DNA of 64,000 bases from QAND01 sp003150225. Its GTDB lineage: Bacteria; Bacillota; Clostridia; Christensenellales; QAND01. The stretch is from NCBI RefSeq assembly GCF_044357945.1, contig NZ_CP076563.1, positions 620,001 through 684,000 on the forward strand, given 5' to 3'. The translations under genes were made by a program, and so were the position numbers. This document shows, one piece after another, positions 17,560 through 27,036 of the stretch (positions within the stretch are counted from its first letter, which is position 1; each line of letters opens with the position of its first letter). The notes under the pieces were generated by a model that saw nothing but the letters and a program-made list of their open reading frames with translations, ran no database searches and was not told the origin of the DNA.

Positions 17560-18840
17560 TCAATCCACGGGACGGCAGAGTGCTGTACCCCGCCGCTCCC
17601 CGATGATCTCCACCGTTCGGGACCGCCCAAGCTCTCCCCTCGCCCCCGGAGCGGATACCCGGATGTAGTTACCGGTGTAGCCCACAAGGGCGTCCCCTTC
17701 CCGGGTCTCGAACACGGCGCGCAGCTTCTGCCCTAGAAACCGCTGGACAAACGCCGACTCCAGCTCCTCTCCCAAAGCGATGAGCTCCCTTGCCCGTTCC
17801 TGCTTCACCTGCCGGGATAGATGTCCCGGCAGACCGGCAGCCACGGTGCCGGCCCGTTTGGAGTAGGGGAATACATGAAGCCTGGAAAAGCCCACCTCCC
17901 GAAGGAATCGGCAGGTGGCCCGATGCTCCTCCTCGGTCTCCCCCACAAACCCACACAGCACGTCGGTGGTGATGCCGGCATCCGGCATGGCGGCCCGGAT
18001 ACCGTCCGCCACCGCCCGAAACTCACCGGTGGTATAGCGGCGGTTCATGCGGTGAAGCACCGCATCGCAGCCGCTCTGAAGGGATAGATGAAAATGGTGG
18101 CACAGCTTTTGCTCCGCGGCGGCACGGCGGATAAAGGCCCCGTCCACCTCATCGGGGTCCAGGCTTCCCAAACGGATGCGCTCCACCCCCGGGAGGGCGG
18201 CCACCGCCTCCACGGCGTCCATAAGGCTCTCCCCCCGATCCCGTCCAAAGGAGATCAACCGAATACCGGTGAGTACGATCTCCCGAATGCCGCTCTCCGC
18301 CATGGCTCCGGCCTCTTTCACCAGGTTATCCATCCCCCGGCTCCGCACCGGCCCTCTAACCTTGGGGATGATGCAGTAGCTGCAATACCGATCGCATCCA
18401 TCCTGAATCTTCAAATATCCCCGGGTTCGATGGGTGGCCGCCACCCCCATCTCCTCGAAGAAATGGGAGGGCTCCTCCACCAGGTTCAGCTTTTCCCCTT
18501 TCCTGCCCTGCTCCACCGCAAAGAGAACCGCCTCCCGGTTGCCGGTTCCCAGCACGCAGTCCACCTCGTCCATCTCAAGGTAGGATTCCGGATCCCGCTG
18601 GGCAGAGCATCCGCACAGAACCAGCAAGGCGTCCGGGTATTGCTTTCCCATGCGCCGCAGAGTCTGACGGGTCTTTCGGTCGCTCTCCTCGGTGACGGTG
18701 CAGCTGTTCACCACCACCGCTTGGGGAACCTCCCCCCGGCCACAAGTGGGATACCCATGGGCGGTCAGCAGCGCTTCCATGGCGCCGGTATCGTATTGGT
18801 TGGCTTTGCAGCCCAAGGTAACGTATCGAATCCCAGCCAT
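17560..18840 (-). CDS. mtaB: tRNA t6A37 methylthiotransferase MtaB
   Basis: A 426-residue radical-SAM methylthiotransferase. It converts t6A at position 37 of ANN-decoding tRNAs to ms2t6A. Layout: N-terminal MTTase domain (YVTLGCKANQYD with conserved Cys, NSCTVTEESDRK, LCGCSAQ), radical-SAM core with the cluster motif GCDRYCSYCIIP (about residue 150), and a C-terminal TRAM domain. The start at 18840 lies one base after the rsmE stop, with its ribosome site inside rsmE. Distinguished from MiaB and RimO by N-terminal pattern and by synteny with prmA-rsmE. Confidence 0.93.
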   Translation of the reverse strand: MAGIRYVTLGCKANQYDTGAMEALLTAHGYPTCGRGEVPQAVVVNSCTVTEESDRKTRQTLRRMGKQYPDALLVLCGCSAQRDPESYLEMDEVDCVLGTGNREAVLFAVEQGRKGEKLNLVEEPSHFFEEMGVAATHRTRGYLKIQDGCDRYCSYCIIPKVRGPVRSRGMDNLVKEAGAMAESGIREIVLTGIRLISFGRDRGESLMDAVEAVAALPGVERIRLGSLDPDEVDGAFIRRAAAEQKLCHHFHLSLQSGCDAVLHRMNRRYTTGEFRAVADGIRAAMPDAGITTDVLCGFVGETEEEHRATCRFLREVGFSRLHVFPYSKRAGTVAAGLPGHLSRQVKQERARELIALGEELESAFVQRFLGQKLRAVFETREGDALVGYTGNYIRVSAPGARGELGRSRTVEIIGERRGTALCRPVD

Positions 18841-18841
18841 C

Positions 18842-19555
18842 CTACTCCATCTCCCCGTAAACGCACAGCATGGCGGAAAGCACCGCCATGCCCGCGGTCT
18901 CGGTCCGCAGGATCCGAGGCCCAAGGGTAACGATGCCCCCTCCAGCCTCTCGAAGGCTGTGGGCCTCCTCCCGGGTCATGCCGCCCTCGGGCCCCACCAC
19001 AATGCCATACCGCCCTCGTCCAGCCCGATCCAGCAGTCCCCGGTAAAGGCCGTATCCCTCCGCCTCCTCATAGGGGCAGATGAGGCATTCCTGGGCCTGG
19101 AGCAGCTCGGAAAACGGAATGGCCTCCCCAATGCGGGGAATCACCGCCCGGCCGCACTGCTTGGCGGCCTCCCGGGCGATCTTCCGGTATCGGCCCAGGC
19201 GTTCCGTGCCCAGATCCCGCACCTCACAACGGGAAAAGACCACCGGTACAATGGCTCCAATCCCCAGCTCCACGCACTTCTGGATCACCAGCTCCATCCG
19301 GGGCGCTTTCGTAAGCCCCTGATATAGGGTGACGGATACCCTGGGCTCGGTGCCGGCGGGTACGGCGGACAGCACTCGAAGATCCACCTCCCGGCGGTCG
19401 GCCCTGACAATCTCGCATTCCAGCCGGTTGCCTAGGCCATCGAAGGCAAAAACCCGATCTCCCTCCCCCCGGCGCAGGGTTTTGACGATGTGCCCGGCGT
19501 CCTCCCGGATAAGGGCCCGCTCCCCCTCCAGATGGTCCAGGAAAAACCCCGGCAT
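18842..19555 (-). CDS. rsmE: 16S rRNA m3U1498 methyltransferase RsmE
   Basis: A 237-residue SPOUT methyltransferase that methylates N3 of U1498 in 16S rRNA. The N-terminal PUA-like region begins MPGFFLDHLEGERALI. The C-terminal knot shows VGPEGGMTREE and LGPRILRTETA, the conserved SAM-binding loops. Its ATG shares one base with the prmA stop (TGATG), so translation is coupled. Confidence 0.96.
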   Translation of the reverse strand: MPGFFLDHLEGERALIREDAGHIVKTLRRGEGDRVFAFDGLGNRLECEIVRADRREVDLRVLSAVPAGTEPRVSVTLYQGLTKAPRMELVIQKCVELGIGAIVPVVFSRCEVRDLGTERLGRYRKIAREAAKQCGRAVIPRIGEAIPFSELLQAQECLICPYEEAEGYGLYRGLLDRAGRGRYGIVVGPEGGMTREEAHSLREAGGGIVTLGPRILRTETAGMAVLSAMLCVYGEME

Positions 19556-20502
19556 CAGGCCCGCTCCAGAAGGAGGGCGACCCACTCGCCCATGCCCTTC
19601 CGGCCCCGCGCCATGAAGCCGGCGTCCTTCGCCGCCGCCAACACTTCCTGTTCCCGATCCCGGATGATACCGCTGACCACCATTTGGCCTCCGCCCGCCA
19701 AAAGAGGCGCCGCCTGGGGCAGCAGCGCCAGGATCACATGGGCCACGATGTTGGCAAAGATCACGTCGTAACCCCCCTTCGCCCGGTCAGCAAGGTTCCC
19801 CTCCACGCAGAGAAATTCCTCCTTACAGCCATTGAGGGCGGCATTGTGCCGAGCAGCGGATACCGCCACTGGATCCATGTCCACGCATAGCACCTCCCGG
19901 GCTCCCAGCTTGTCCGCGGTAATGCCCAGAATGCCGGTGCCACAGCCCACGTCCAGCACCCGTTTGTCCAAAAGGTCCATCTCCTCCATCAGCTCCAGAC
20001 ACATGAGGGTGGTCTCATGCTGCCCGGTGCCAAAGGCCGCTCCCGGCTCCATGGTCACCACCGTCCGCCCCTCCTGGTTGGCATAGGCCTCCCATTCTGG
20101 CACAATGGCGAGCCGGCGGCCCACCTCCAGAGGCTTATAGTACTGTTTCCAGTTGTTGGCCCAATCCTCGTCCCGCATCTCCTGAACGGATACCGAAAAC
20201 GCCCCCAGATCCAAGTCAGGGTTTTCCTCCCGGAACCGGTCCGCCGCCGCCCGGATGGCGAGAAGCTTTTCTTCCCCGTCCTCCTCCTTGGAAAGATATA
20301 CCCGGACGCAGGGCTCCTCCTTCCCCATGATCTCCTGAGCGCTGGCATAATCCCAGTATTTGCTGGTCTCCAAGAGAACGGCCTCTACCGCCTCCTGATC
20401 CTCAATGATCTCCAGATTCTCGTAGCCCAGATCACTCAAAAGCCCTTGGGCCACCTCCCGGCCCAGGGCATTCCCCAGGATGGAAACCCGTATCCACTCC
20501 AT
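19555..20502 (-). CDS. prmA: Ribosomal protein L11 methyltransferase
   Basis: A 315-residue PrmA, which trimethylates ribosomal protein L11. An N-terminal substrate-recognition domain (about 1-100) is followed by a class I methyltransferase fold: SAM-binding VLDVGCGTGILGI (about residue 178) and catalytic loop NIVAHVILAL in place of the usual NPPY-type sequence, as is normal for PrmA. It is the first gene of prmA-rsmE-mtaB-HIT and has its own promoter at 20574-20602. Confidence 0.96.
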   Translation of the reverse strand: MEWIRVSILGNALGREVAQGLLSDLGYENLEIIEDQEAVEAVLLETSKYWDYASAQEIMGKEEPCVRVYLSKEEDGEEKLLAIRAAADRFREENPDLDLGAFSVSVQEMRDEDWANNWKQYYKPLEVGRRLAIVPEWEAYANQEGRTVVTMEPGAAFGTGQHETTLMCLELMEEMDLLDKRVLDVGCGTGILGITADKLGAREVLCVDMDPVAVSAARHNAALNGCKEEFLCVEGNLADRAKGGYDVIFANIVAHVILALLPQAAPLLAGGGQMVVSGIIRDREQEVLAAAKDAGFMARGRKGMGEWVALLLERA

Positions 20503-20573
20503 CGTCCTTGCTCCTTCACACTAAGGTGGAAAAGCTCCGGCACAGCCCGACGCTTTCCCTTTTCACTGGGTCA

Positions 20574-20602
20574 ATTATACGGGATGCCCTCCCATTCCGC
20601 AA
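20574..20602 (-). promoter_or_regulatory. Promoter of the prmA operon
   Basis: TTGCGG, a 17-base spacer and TATAAT on the minus strand, about 70 bases upstream of prmA and downstream of the dnaJ terminator. It uncouples prmA from the heat-shock operon. Confidence 0.72.
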
Positions 20603-20673
20603 CCACAGGGCCGCCCTTTTCTGCCCATCTCCCACCGCCAGATTCCCGTTCCCCCTTTCCAACGGCCAAATCA

Positions 20674-20705
20674 AAAATGCCGCCGCATGATTGCGACGGC
20701 ATTTT
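20674..20705 (-). terminator. Terminator of the hrcA-grpE-dnaK-dnaJ operon
   Basis: AAAATGCCG(T) pairs with CGGCATTTT around a loop of about 13 bases, which can itself pair partly; T-rich on the minus strand. It lies directly after the dnaJ stop. Confidence 0.8.
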
Positions 20706-20711
20706 ACGCCT

Positions 20712-21848
20712 CTACTCCTGATTAAAGATCTTATCAAACAGACCCTTGCCCTTTTTGCCCTCCTTGGTGGAGTGGCCGTCAAACTCCCGAAGCAGCTCCT
20801 TCTGCCGTTCCGTAAGATTTTTGGGAACTTCCACCTTAAGGGTAACGAACAGGTCCCCCTGCCCGCCCCGGATGCGGGGCATCCCCTTGCCCTTAAGGCG
20901 TACCACTGTGCCGGGCTGGGTGCCCTCCGGCATCCGGTATTTTGCGTCCTCCGTGAGGGTAGGCACCCGGAGCTCATCCCCCAGAGCCGCTTGGACAAAG
21001 CTGATCGGCATCTCCATGGATAGATCGGCGCCGTTTCGCTTAAACAAACGGTGAGGCTTCACCGAAGCCACCACATATACGTCGCCGTTGGGGCCGCCCC
21101 GCTTGCCGGCGCTCCCCTCCCGCGAGAGGGTGACGTATTGCCCGTTGTCGATGCCGGCGGGAATCTTCACCTTGATCTTCCGCTGACGGCGGACGGTACC
21201 CCGCCCCCGGCAATCGGCGCAGGGGCTGTCGATGATCTCCCCGGTGCCCCCGCAGGCGGTACATACCGACGTGGTCATAAACCGGCCTAAAGCGGTCTGT
21301 TGCGCCCGACGAACCTGGCCGGTGCCCCCGCAGACGGTGCAGGTCTTAGGCGACGTGCCGGGTTTGGCGCCCGATCCATGGCAGGTGGGGCAGTTCTCAC
21401 TCCGACCCACGGTAATCTCCCGGGTCACACCGGTAAAGGCCTCCTCCAGGGTCAGGCTTACATCCACCCGGATATCCTCCCCCTGTTCCGGCCCAGTTGG
21501 GTTTCCCCCAAAGCCGCCGAATCCGCCCCCGCCAAAGATGGTATCAAAAATATCACCAAAGCCGCCGAATCCGCCCCCGCCAAAGCCGCCGCCATAGCCC
21601 GCGCCGCCTCCGCCCGATGCGTTCTGGGTATACGCCTCATGGCCATACGCGTCGTACTGGCTGCGCTTCTCCTTGTCGGACAGCACGGAATAGGCCTCGT
21701 TCACCTCTTTGAACTTGGCCTCGGCCTCCTTGTCGTCCTTGTTGATATCGGGATGATACTGCTTGGCTTTCTGACGGAACGCTTTTTTGATCTCCTCATC
21801 GCTGGCCCCGCGGCCCACCCCTAAGATGTCGTAATAATCCCTCGCCAA
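20712..21848 (-). CDS. dnaJ: Chaperone DnaJ
   Basis: A 378-residue type I DnaJ co-chaperone. It has the J domain with the HPD motif (YHPDINKDD), a glycine/phenylalanine-rich linker with repeated GGFGG units, and four zinc-binding CxxCxGxG-type repeats (CPTCHGSG, CTVCGGTG, CTACGGTG, CADCRGRG). The C-terminal substrate-binding domains follow. The TTG at 21848 (encoding MARDYYDILG) is preferred over a GTG three codons up, because AGGTG then sits 7 bases upstream. Last gene of the CIRCE-controlled operon. Confidence 0.97.
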   Translation of the reverse strand: MARDYYDILGVGRGASDEEIKKAFRQKAKQYHPDINKDDKEAEAKFKEVNEAYSVLSDKEKRSQYDAYGHEAYTQNASGGGGAGYGGGFGGGGFGGFGDIFDTIFGGGGFGGFGGNPTGPEQGEDIRVDVSLTLEEAFTGVTREITVGRSENCPTCHGSGAKPGTSPKTCTVCGGTGQVRRAQQTALGRFMTTSVCTACGGTGEIIDSPCADCRGRGTVRRQRKIKVKIPAGIDNGQYVTLSREGSAGKRGGPNGDVYVVASVKPHRLFKRNGADLSMEMPISFVQAALGDELRVPTLTEDAKYRMPEGTQPGTVVRLKGKGMPRIRGGQGDLFVTLKVEVPKNLTERQKELLREFDGHSTKEGKKGKGLFDKIFNQE

Positions 21849-21949
21849 ATGAATCACCTGTCAAGCATACGGGAGATAACAGGGAAAAAGGCAACGCGCG
21901 GCTGCCTCTCCCCTATATCCCTATGCGGATTTACCGGTTTCGTTCCGGC

Positions 21950-23806
21950 TTATTTCTTTTCGTCGTCATCCACCACTTCGTAGTCGGCGTCCACGCCGCC
22001 GGCCGCTCCGGGGCCAGCCTCAGGACCAGCGCCGCCCGCAAAGCCGGGGCCGCCGGGCTGCCCACCCTGGGGCGCTTCCTGCTGATACACCTTCCCAAAG
22101 ACCTCATAGCTCTTCTGGCGGAGGGTTTCGGTAGCGGTCTTGATGGCCTCAATATCGCTGCCGTTCAACGCACTCCGCACGTTGCCGATCTCATCGTTCA
22201 AGGCGCTCTTGTCGGCCTCGTCGATCTTGCCCTCCAGATCCTTCATGGTCTTTTCAATCTGGTATACAATGCTGTCGGCGTCGTTGCGGGCGTCCACCTC
22301 TTCCTTCTTCTTCCGGTCCTCATCGGCAAACCGCTCGGCCTCGTCCATGGCCTTCTTGATCTCGTCATCCGACAGATTGGTGCTTGCGGTGATGGTCACC
22401 TTCTGCTCCTTGCCGGTGCCCAGATCCTTTGCAGATACGTTGACGATGCCGTTGGCGTCGATGTCAAAGGTCACCTCGATCTGGGGAATCCCACGAGGAG
22501 CGGGGGCGATGCCGGAAAGCTGGAACCGGCCCAGGGTCTTGTTATACTGGGCAAACTCCCGCTCACCCTGGAGCACATGGACGTCCACAGCGGTCTGGCC
22601 GTCGGCCGCGGTGGTAAACACCTGGCTCTTCTTGGTGGGGATGGTGGTGTTCCGCTCGATGAGCTTGGTGAACACGCCGCCCATGGTCTCGATGCCCAAG
22701 CTCAAAGGCGTCACGTCTAAAAGCAGAATATCGGTTACCTCGCCGCCCAATACGCCGGCCTGGATGGCGGCGCCAATGGCCACGCACTCGTCGGGGTTAA
22801 TACCCTTATAGGGCTCCTTACCGGTGATGCGCTTTACGGCCTCCTGAACGGCGGGAATCCGGCTGGAGCCGCCCACCAGGATTACCTTATCGATCTGCCC
22901 GGCAGAAAGGCCGGCGTCTTTAAGGGCCTGGGTGGTGGGGCCAACGGTCTTCTCCACCAGGTCAGCGGTCAGCTGGTCAAACTTGGTACGGCTGAGGCTG
23001 ATGTCCATGTGCCGGGGGCCATTTGCGTCCGCGGTGATAAAGGGCAGGTTGATGGAGGTCTCGGTGGTACTGCTAAGGTCGATCTTAGCCTTCTCAGCAG
23101 CCTCCTTCAGCCGCTGCATAGCCATGTTGTCCCGGCTGAGGTCGATGCCATCGGACTTTTTAAACTCCTCCACCAGGTAATCCATGATCTTCTTGTCAAA
23201 GTCATCGCCGCCCAGGCGGTTGTTGCCGTTGGTGGCCAGCACTTCAAACACGCCGTCCCCGATCTCCAGGATGGAAACGTCAAAGGTACCGCCGCCCAGG
23301 TCAAAGACCAGCACCTTGCCGGAGCCGTCCTTGTCAAGGCCGTAGGCCAAAGCCGCGGCGGTGGGCTCGTTGATGATCCGCAGCACCTCCAGGCCGGCAA
23401 TGGTGCCGGCGTCCTTGGTGGCCTGACGCTGGGAGTCCGAGAAATAGGCGGGCACGGTGATGACGGCCTGGGACACCTTCTCCCCCAGATAGGCTTCGGC
23501 GTCCGCCCGGAGCTTCTGCAAAATCATAGCGGAGATCTCCTGGGGCGAATAGGTCTTGCCCTCAGCGGTTACCTTCCGATCGGTCCCCATGTCCCGCTTG
23601 ATGCTGGCGATGGTGTTCTGGGGATTGGTAATGGCCTGGCGCTTGGCAATCTGGCCCACCAGGCGCTCCCCGGTTTTGGCGAAGCCCACCACCGAAGGGG
23701 TGGTGCGCATGCCCTCGCTGTTGGGGATAACGGTGGGGTCTCCTCCCTCCATAACGGCCACGCAGCTATTGGTGGTTCCTAAATCGATGCCGATGATCTT
23801 TGCCAT
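21950..23806 (-). CDS. dnaK: Chaperone DnaK (Hsp70)
   Basis: A 618-residue Hsp70. The nucleotide-binding domain begins IIGIDLGTTNSCVAVMEGG, with phosphate loops VFDLGGGTFDVSIL and VILVGGSSRIPAVQ. The linker VTDILLLDVTPLSLGIETMGG leads into the substrate-binding domain and helical lid, ending in a Gly/Ala-rich tail with acidic EVVDDDEKK. It shows the Gram-positive form of the domain, shorter than the E. coli protein. AGGAGG lies 8 bases upstream. Confidence 0.98.
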   Translation of the reverse strand: MAKIIGIDLGTTNSCVAVMEGGDPTVIPNSEGMRTTPSVVGFAKTGERLVGQIAKRQAITNPQNTIASIKRDMGTDRKVTAEGKTYSPQEISAMILQKLRADAEAYLGEKVSQAVITVPAYFSDSQRQATKDAGTIAGLEVLRIINEPTAAALAYGLDKDGSGKVLVFDLGGGTFDVSILEIGDGVFEVLATNGNNRLGGDDFDKKIMDYLVEEFKKSDGIDLSRDNMAMQRLKEAAEKAKIDLSSTTETSINLPFITADANGPRHMDISLSRTKFDQLTADLVEKTVGPTTQALKDAGLSAGQIDKVILVGGSSRIPAVQEAVKRITGKEPYKGINPDECVAIGAAIQAGVLGGEVTDILLLDVTPLSLGIETMGGVFTKLIERNTTIPTKKSQVFTTAADGQTAVDVHVLQGEREFAQYNKTLGRFQLSGIAPAPRGIPQIEVTFDIDANGIVNVSAKDLGTGKEQKVTITASTNLSDDEIKKAMDEAERFADEDRKKKEEVDARNDADSIVYQIEKTMKDLEGKIDEADKSALNDEIGNVRSALNGSDIEAIKTATETLRQKSYEVFGKVYQQEAPQGGQPGGPGFAGGAGPEAGPGAAGGVDADYEVVDDDEKK

Positions 23807-23874
23807 AGTGTTTTCCTCCTGTATTGGTCAAAATGTTGTGTGCAATTCTTGTGTCTAAATGTATGTCAACGCCC

Positions 23875-24480
23875 CTAGGCGTAAACAGCTACCATACTGT
23901 GGCGTAGCACCTTTCCGTGCAAAAGGTATCCCACCTGAAGGGTCTGGGCCACCTTCCCGCGGAGGGCGTCGTCCTCGGTGGGGGTCTGCATCACGGCGTT
24001 GTGGAGGTTTGGATCAAACTCTGCCCCGTCCGATTCAATCCGCGCAAACCCATGCTTTTCAAAGGCCTTTAAAAAGGAGTCCATGGAAAGCTGGATGCCT
24101 CCGGCAATGGCCTCGTTTTCCGCTTCCTTAGCGGCGGCAAGGGCCCGCTCCATGTTGTCCATCACCTTTAAGAATTCCCCCAAAGCATAGGCCATGCCCT
24201 CATTATAGGCGTCGGCCACGGCAACCTGGTTCCGCTTCTTGTAGTTTTCAAAATCCGCCTTCAGCCTAAGATGGCTGTCGGTCAGCTCCGAGAGCTTTTT
24301 CTGGCTCTCCTCCAAATCCTTTTCCAGCCGCTGTTCCTGCTTTTTTTCCTTCTTGGCGGCCTTCTTTTCCTGGCGGGGCTGTTCCTGGTCCCGTGCCTCC
24401 TCGGCCTTCGGCGTTTCGGCAGCGGTCTCTTCCGCCTGGGCGGTCTGCTGATTCTGTTCCAGTTCGTCCTTCTGGTTCAT
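23875..24480 (-). CDS. grpE: Nucleotide exchange factor GrpE
   Basis: A 201-residue GrpE, the ADP-release factor for DnaK. A long charged N-terminal region rich in Glu and Gln leads into a coiled coil (about 50-90), then the conserved core with RADAYNEGMAYALGEF-like helices, VMDNMERAL and the beta-wing region PNLHNAVMQTPTED. CGGAGG precedes the ATG. It lies between hrcA and dnaK as in other Firmicutes. Confidence 0.95.
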   Translation of the reverse strand: MNQKDELEQNQQTAQAEETAAETPKAEEARDQEQPRQEKKAAKKEKKQEQRLEKDLEESQKKLSELTDSHLRLKADFENYKKRNQVAVADAYNEGMAYALGEFLKVMDNMERALAAAKEAENEAIAGGIQLSMDSFLKAFEKHGFARIESDGAEFDPNLHNAVMQTPTEDDALRGKVAQTLQVGYLLHGKVLRHSMVAVYA

Positions 24481-24495
24481 GTATCTGTCCTCCGT

Positions 24496-25524
24496 CTATT
24501 TTTCCTGCTGATGCAAAAAGTCAATAAAAAAGGAACCCAAACTCTGCATGATGGACACCACCCGCGGATAGTTCATCCGCATGGGGCCGATAACGCCAAA
24601 GCTGCCCACCTGCTGGCCGTCCACGCTGTATGTGGCGGTTACCACACTGACGTCATTGAGATCCTCCCGCCCATTCTCCATGCCGATGGAGATGGAAAGG
24701 GAAAGCTGGTTGGCCCGATTCAAAATATCGTAGATGGTATCCTGGGTCTGAAGGGCGGTAAGGATGCTCTTCGCCCGTTCCACATCGGTAAACTCCGGGT
24801 AGCGGAACAGGTTCTGGGCCCCGTCAAAGACGATGCTCTTGGCGGGCACGGCGTTCTCCGACGCGGAGATCACCTCGATGAGGGATTCAAATACCTTCCC
24901 ATGGTACTGCATCTCCTCCATCATTCCCTTGGCGGTTTTCTGCAATTCCGCCACCGATTTTCCCTCCATCAAAGAGGTCAGCGCATTGCTGATCATATCC
25001 AGGCTGGAGTCATCCACGTCCTCAGGGATGTTGATAAAGAGATCGTTGACAAATCCCATGTTGGTGACGATGACCACCAGAGCGCGGCCCCGGGTAACCG
25101 GCACCAGGCGGATCTGCTTAATGAGCACGTTCCGCAGCTCCGGCGCCATGGCGATGGAAACATAGTTGGTGCTGGCCGAAAGGGTCTTGGCCGTCACCGA
25201 TATGATCTCCCCAATCTGGTCCATCCGGCTGGTGAAATAGCGCTTAATCTGCTCCATCTCCCGCTGGTCCACCCCGGGCACATGGAGCATCCGATCCACA
25301 TAATAACGGTAGGCTTTCTGGGAAGGCACCCGGCCCGAGCTGGTGTGGGGCTGGTTCAAATAGCCCATTTCAAAAAGGTCGCTCATCTCGTTGCGGATGG
25401 TGGCCGGGCTGAATTCTCCGCCCCACAGCTTGGAGATGGTACGGCTGCCCACGGGAATGCCCGATGCAATGTAGTCGTCCACAATGGCCTTCAGAATCCG
25501 AATTTTCCGTTCACTGAGTTCCAA
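24496..25524 (-). CDS. hrcA: Heat-inducible transcription repressor HrcA
   Basis: A 342-residue HrcA, the repressor that binds CIRCE and is folded by GroEL. The N-terminal winged helix shows MELSERKIRILKAIVDDYI and SRTISKLWGGEFSPATIRNE. The C-terminal part is the regulatory GAF-like domain. TTG at 25524 is preferred over the GTG three codons upstream because GAGGTG then lies 6 bases before the start. First gene of the operon; the CIRCE operator is 22 bases upstream, so HrcA controls its own synthesis. Confidence 0.96.
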   Translation of the reverse strand: MELSERKIRILKAIVDDYIASGIPVGSRTISKLWGGEFSPATIRNEMSDLFEMGYLNQPHTSSGRVPSQKAYRYYVDRMLHVPGVDQREMEQIKRYFTSRMDQIGEIISVTAKTLSASTNYVSIAMAPELRNVLIKQIRLVPVTRGRALVVIVTNMGFVNDLFINIPEDVDDSSLDMISNALTSLMEGKSVAELQKTAKGMMEEMQYHGKVFESLIEVISASENAVPAKSIVFDGAQNLFRYPEFTDVERAKSILTALQTQDTIYDILNRANQLSLSISIGMENGREDLNDVSVVTATYSVDGQQVGSFGVIGPMRMNYPRVVSIMQSLGSFFIDFLHQQEK

Positions 25525-25545
25525 GCTGTTCACCTCGCTTCTTTG

Positions 25546-25572
25546 TTAGCACTCTCAACACTCGAGTGCTAA
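25546..25572. promoter_or_regulatory. CIRCE operator
   Basis: A perfect CIRCE inverted repeat, TTAGCACTC-N9-GAGTGCTAA. It begins about 5 bases downstream of the predicted transcription start, so HrcA binding would block RNA polymerase directly; the repeat is also transcribed into the leader. Confidence 0.98.
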
Positions 25573-25583
25573 CCACAGACAGA

Positions 25584-25612
25584 AGCATAGCACTGACCCC
25601 TCGGTTTGTCAA
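25584..25612 (-). promoter_or_regulatory. Sigma-A promoter of the hrcA operon
   Basis: TTGACA, 17 bases, TATGCT on the minus strand, directly upstream of CIRCE. Confidence 0.92.
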
Positions 25613-25891
25613 CGGATTCCAGAACAAAAAAGCGGAAAATCGATATGATTTCGTAACTATTTGAGGTGATGCATTTTTCCCGCCGCGTTGTTGCCATGTT
25701 CCCGCCATAGTTTTCTCCATGAGCTGCCCATGCTCCCTCGTTTTTCTCCCAGCTCCCATCCAGCCAGGGCTGGATGGCCCAAAAAGAAAAAGCGCCCTTT
25801 TGCCGGATCTTCCCGGCTAAAAGCGGCGCGTTTCGGCCAATTTAGGCCAAAAATGGCCGGATAACAAATCCGTATGAGGCCCGGCCCGCCC
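25613..25891. other. Gene-free stretch between hemW and the hrcA promoter
   Basis: No convincing gene. It holds several short inverted repeats: CATCCAGCC/GGCTGGATG near 25758-25776, and a GCCGG/CCGGC hairpin at 25798-25820 followed on the minus strand by TTTTTCTTTTT, a likely hemW terminator. Confidence 0.6.
25786..25822 (-). terminator. Probable hemW terminator
   Basis: A weak GC hairpin (GCCGG/CCGGC with flanking A/T pairs) followed on the minus strand by a T-rich tract, about 70 bases after the hemW stop. Confidence 0.4.
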
Positions 25892-27034
25892 TCAGCAATC
25901 CCTCATAAATTTCATAAGAATCCCATTTTGTAAATCCATGCCCCGCGGGGTTAGGGCAAGATACTCCCCCCGCTCCATCAAAAGATTCCCCTCCAAAAGC
26001 GGCTGAATAACCCCAGGATAGGCATCCTCCACCCGGATTCCAAACTCCCGGCAAAATGTCGTTCGGTCCAATCCCCTAGCCATTCGAGTGGAGAGCATCA
26101 CCGCCTCAAACATCCGCTCCGCCCGGCTTAGGTACCCCCGGTTGGGAAACCGCTTTTCTGGAGCCGTCTCCAGCTCCTCCCGGTATGCCCCAAGATCATT
26201 GGCATGGAAATAACGGAACCATCCTCCTTTTTCCCAAAGATACCCATGGGCTCCCGCCCCGATGCCCAAATAGGGCTTCCGCTCCCAATAGACGGTATTG
26301 TGCCGGCTCTCCTGCCCGGGCTTAGCAAAGTTGCTGATCTCATAGCGGCGATATCCCGCCTCATGTAGCATGCTGACCGCCAAATCCCCCATATCCGCCT
26401 GGGATTCCTCCTCCAACGCCAGAGTTCCAAGGGCAAGCCCACGAGCAAGCGGTGTCCCCTCCTCCACCGTCAGGGCATAGCAGGAAAGATGGGGCACATC
26501 CAGCTCCAGTATCCCCTTTAAAGTCTCCTCCCACCCTGCCAGCGTCTGGCCGGGATAGCCGTAGATGAGATCCAGGCTGATGTTTTCGATGCCCGCCTTC
26601 CGGGCGGCTTCCACCGCCCTTGGCACGTCCGCCCCGCGGTGCCCCCGTCCCATGGCGGCCAACACCCCATCCTCCAACGACTGAGCCCCCAGAGAAATCC
26701 GGTTTACTCCCGCCAAAGCCCAGCGTTCCGCCAGGGCGGGGGTAAAGGTTTCGGGATTGGCTTCGCAGGTCACTTCCGCTCCCGATCGCAGCCGCACCGA
26801 CTGCCGGACGGCAGCCATGAGGCCCTCTACAAACCCCGCCTCCATGCAACTGGGGGTGCCACCCCCAATGTACAGGGTAGGCGCTTCAACGCCCAGATCC
26901 TCCAGCCCGGAAAGCTCCCGCACCAATAGGGGCAAATAGCTCCTTTCCCCGCCGTCACGGGGGACGGAGAAAAAGGAGCAATAGGCACATTTATGGGTGC
27001 AAAAAGGCACATGGATGTAAAGGGATGCTTCCAT
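25892..27034 (-). CDS. hemW: Radical SAM heme chaperone HemW
   Basis: A 380-residue HemW, formerly annotated as oxygen-independent coproporphyrinogen oxidase. The N-terminus MEASLYIHVPFCTHKCAYCSFF carries the radical-SAM CxxxCxxC cluster, preceded by the YIHxPFC signature. IGGGTPS and the C-terminal HemN_C helical region follow. No extra N-terminal domain typical of true HemN is present, which favours the heme-chaperone assignment. The ATG at 27034 lies 2 bases after the lepA stop. Confidence 0.93.
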   Translation of the reverse strand: MEASLYIHVPFCTHKCAYCSFFSVPRDGGERSYLPLLVRELSGLEDLGVEAPTLYIGGGTPSCMEAGFVEGLMAAVRQSVRLRSGAEVTCEANPETFTPALAERWALAGVNRISLGAQSLEDGVLAAMGRGHRGADVPRAVEAARKAGIENISLDLIYGYPGQTLAGWEETLKGILELDVPHLSCYALTVEEGTPLARGLALGTLALEEESQADMGDLAVSMLHEAGYRRYEISNFAKPGQESRHNTVYWERKPYLGIGAGAHGYLWEKGGWFRYFHANDLGAYREELETAPEKRFPNRGYLSRAERMFEAVMLSTRMARGLDRTTFCREFGIRVEDAYPGVIQPLLEGNLLMERGEYLALTPRGMDLQNGILMKFMRDC

Positions 27035-27036
27035 TT

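Noticed and set aside
24271..25572. A 433-codon plus-strand frame across grpE and hrcA
   Set aside because: It spans two clear genes and the CIRCE operator on the other strand and shows shadow composition.
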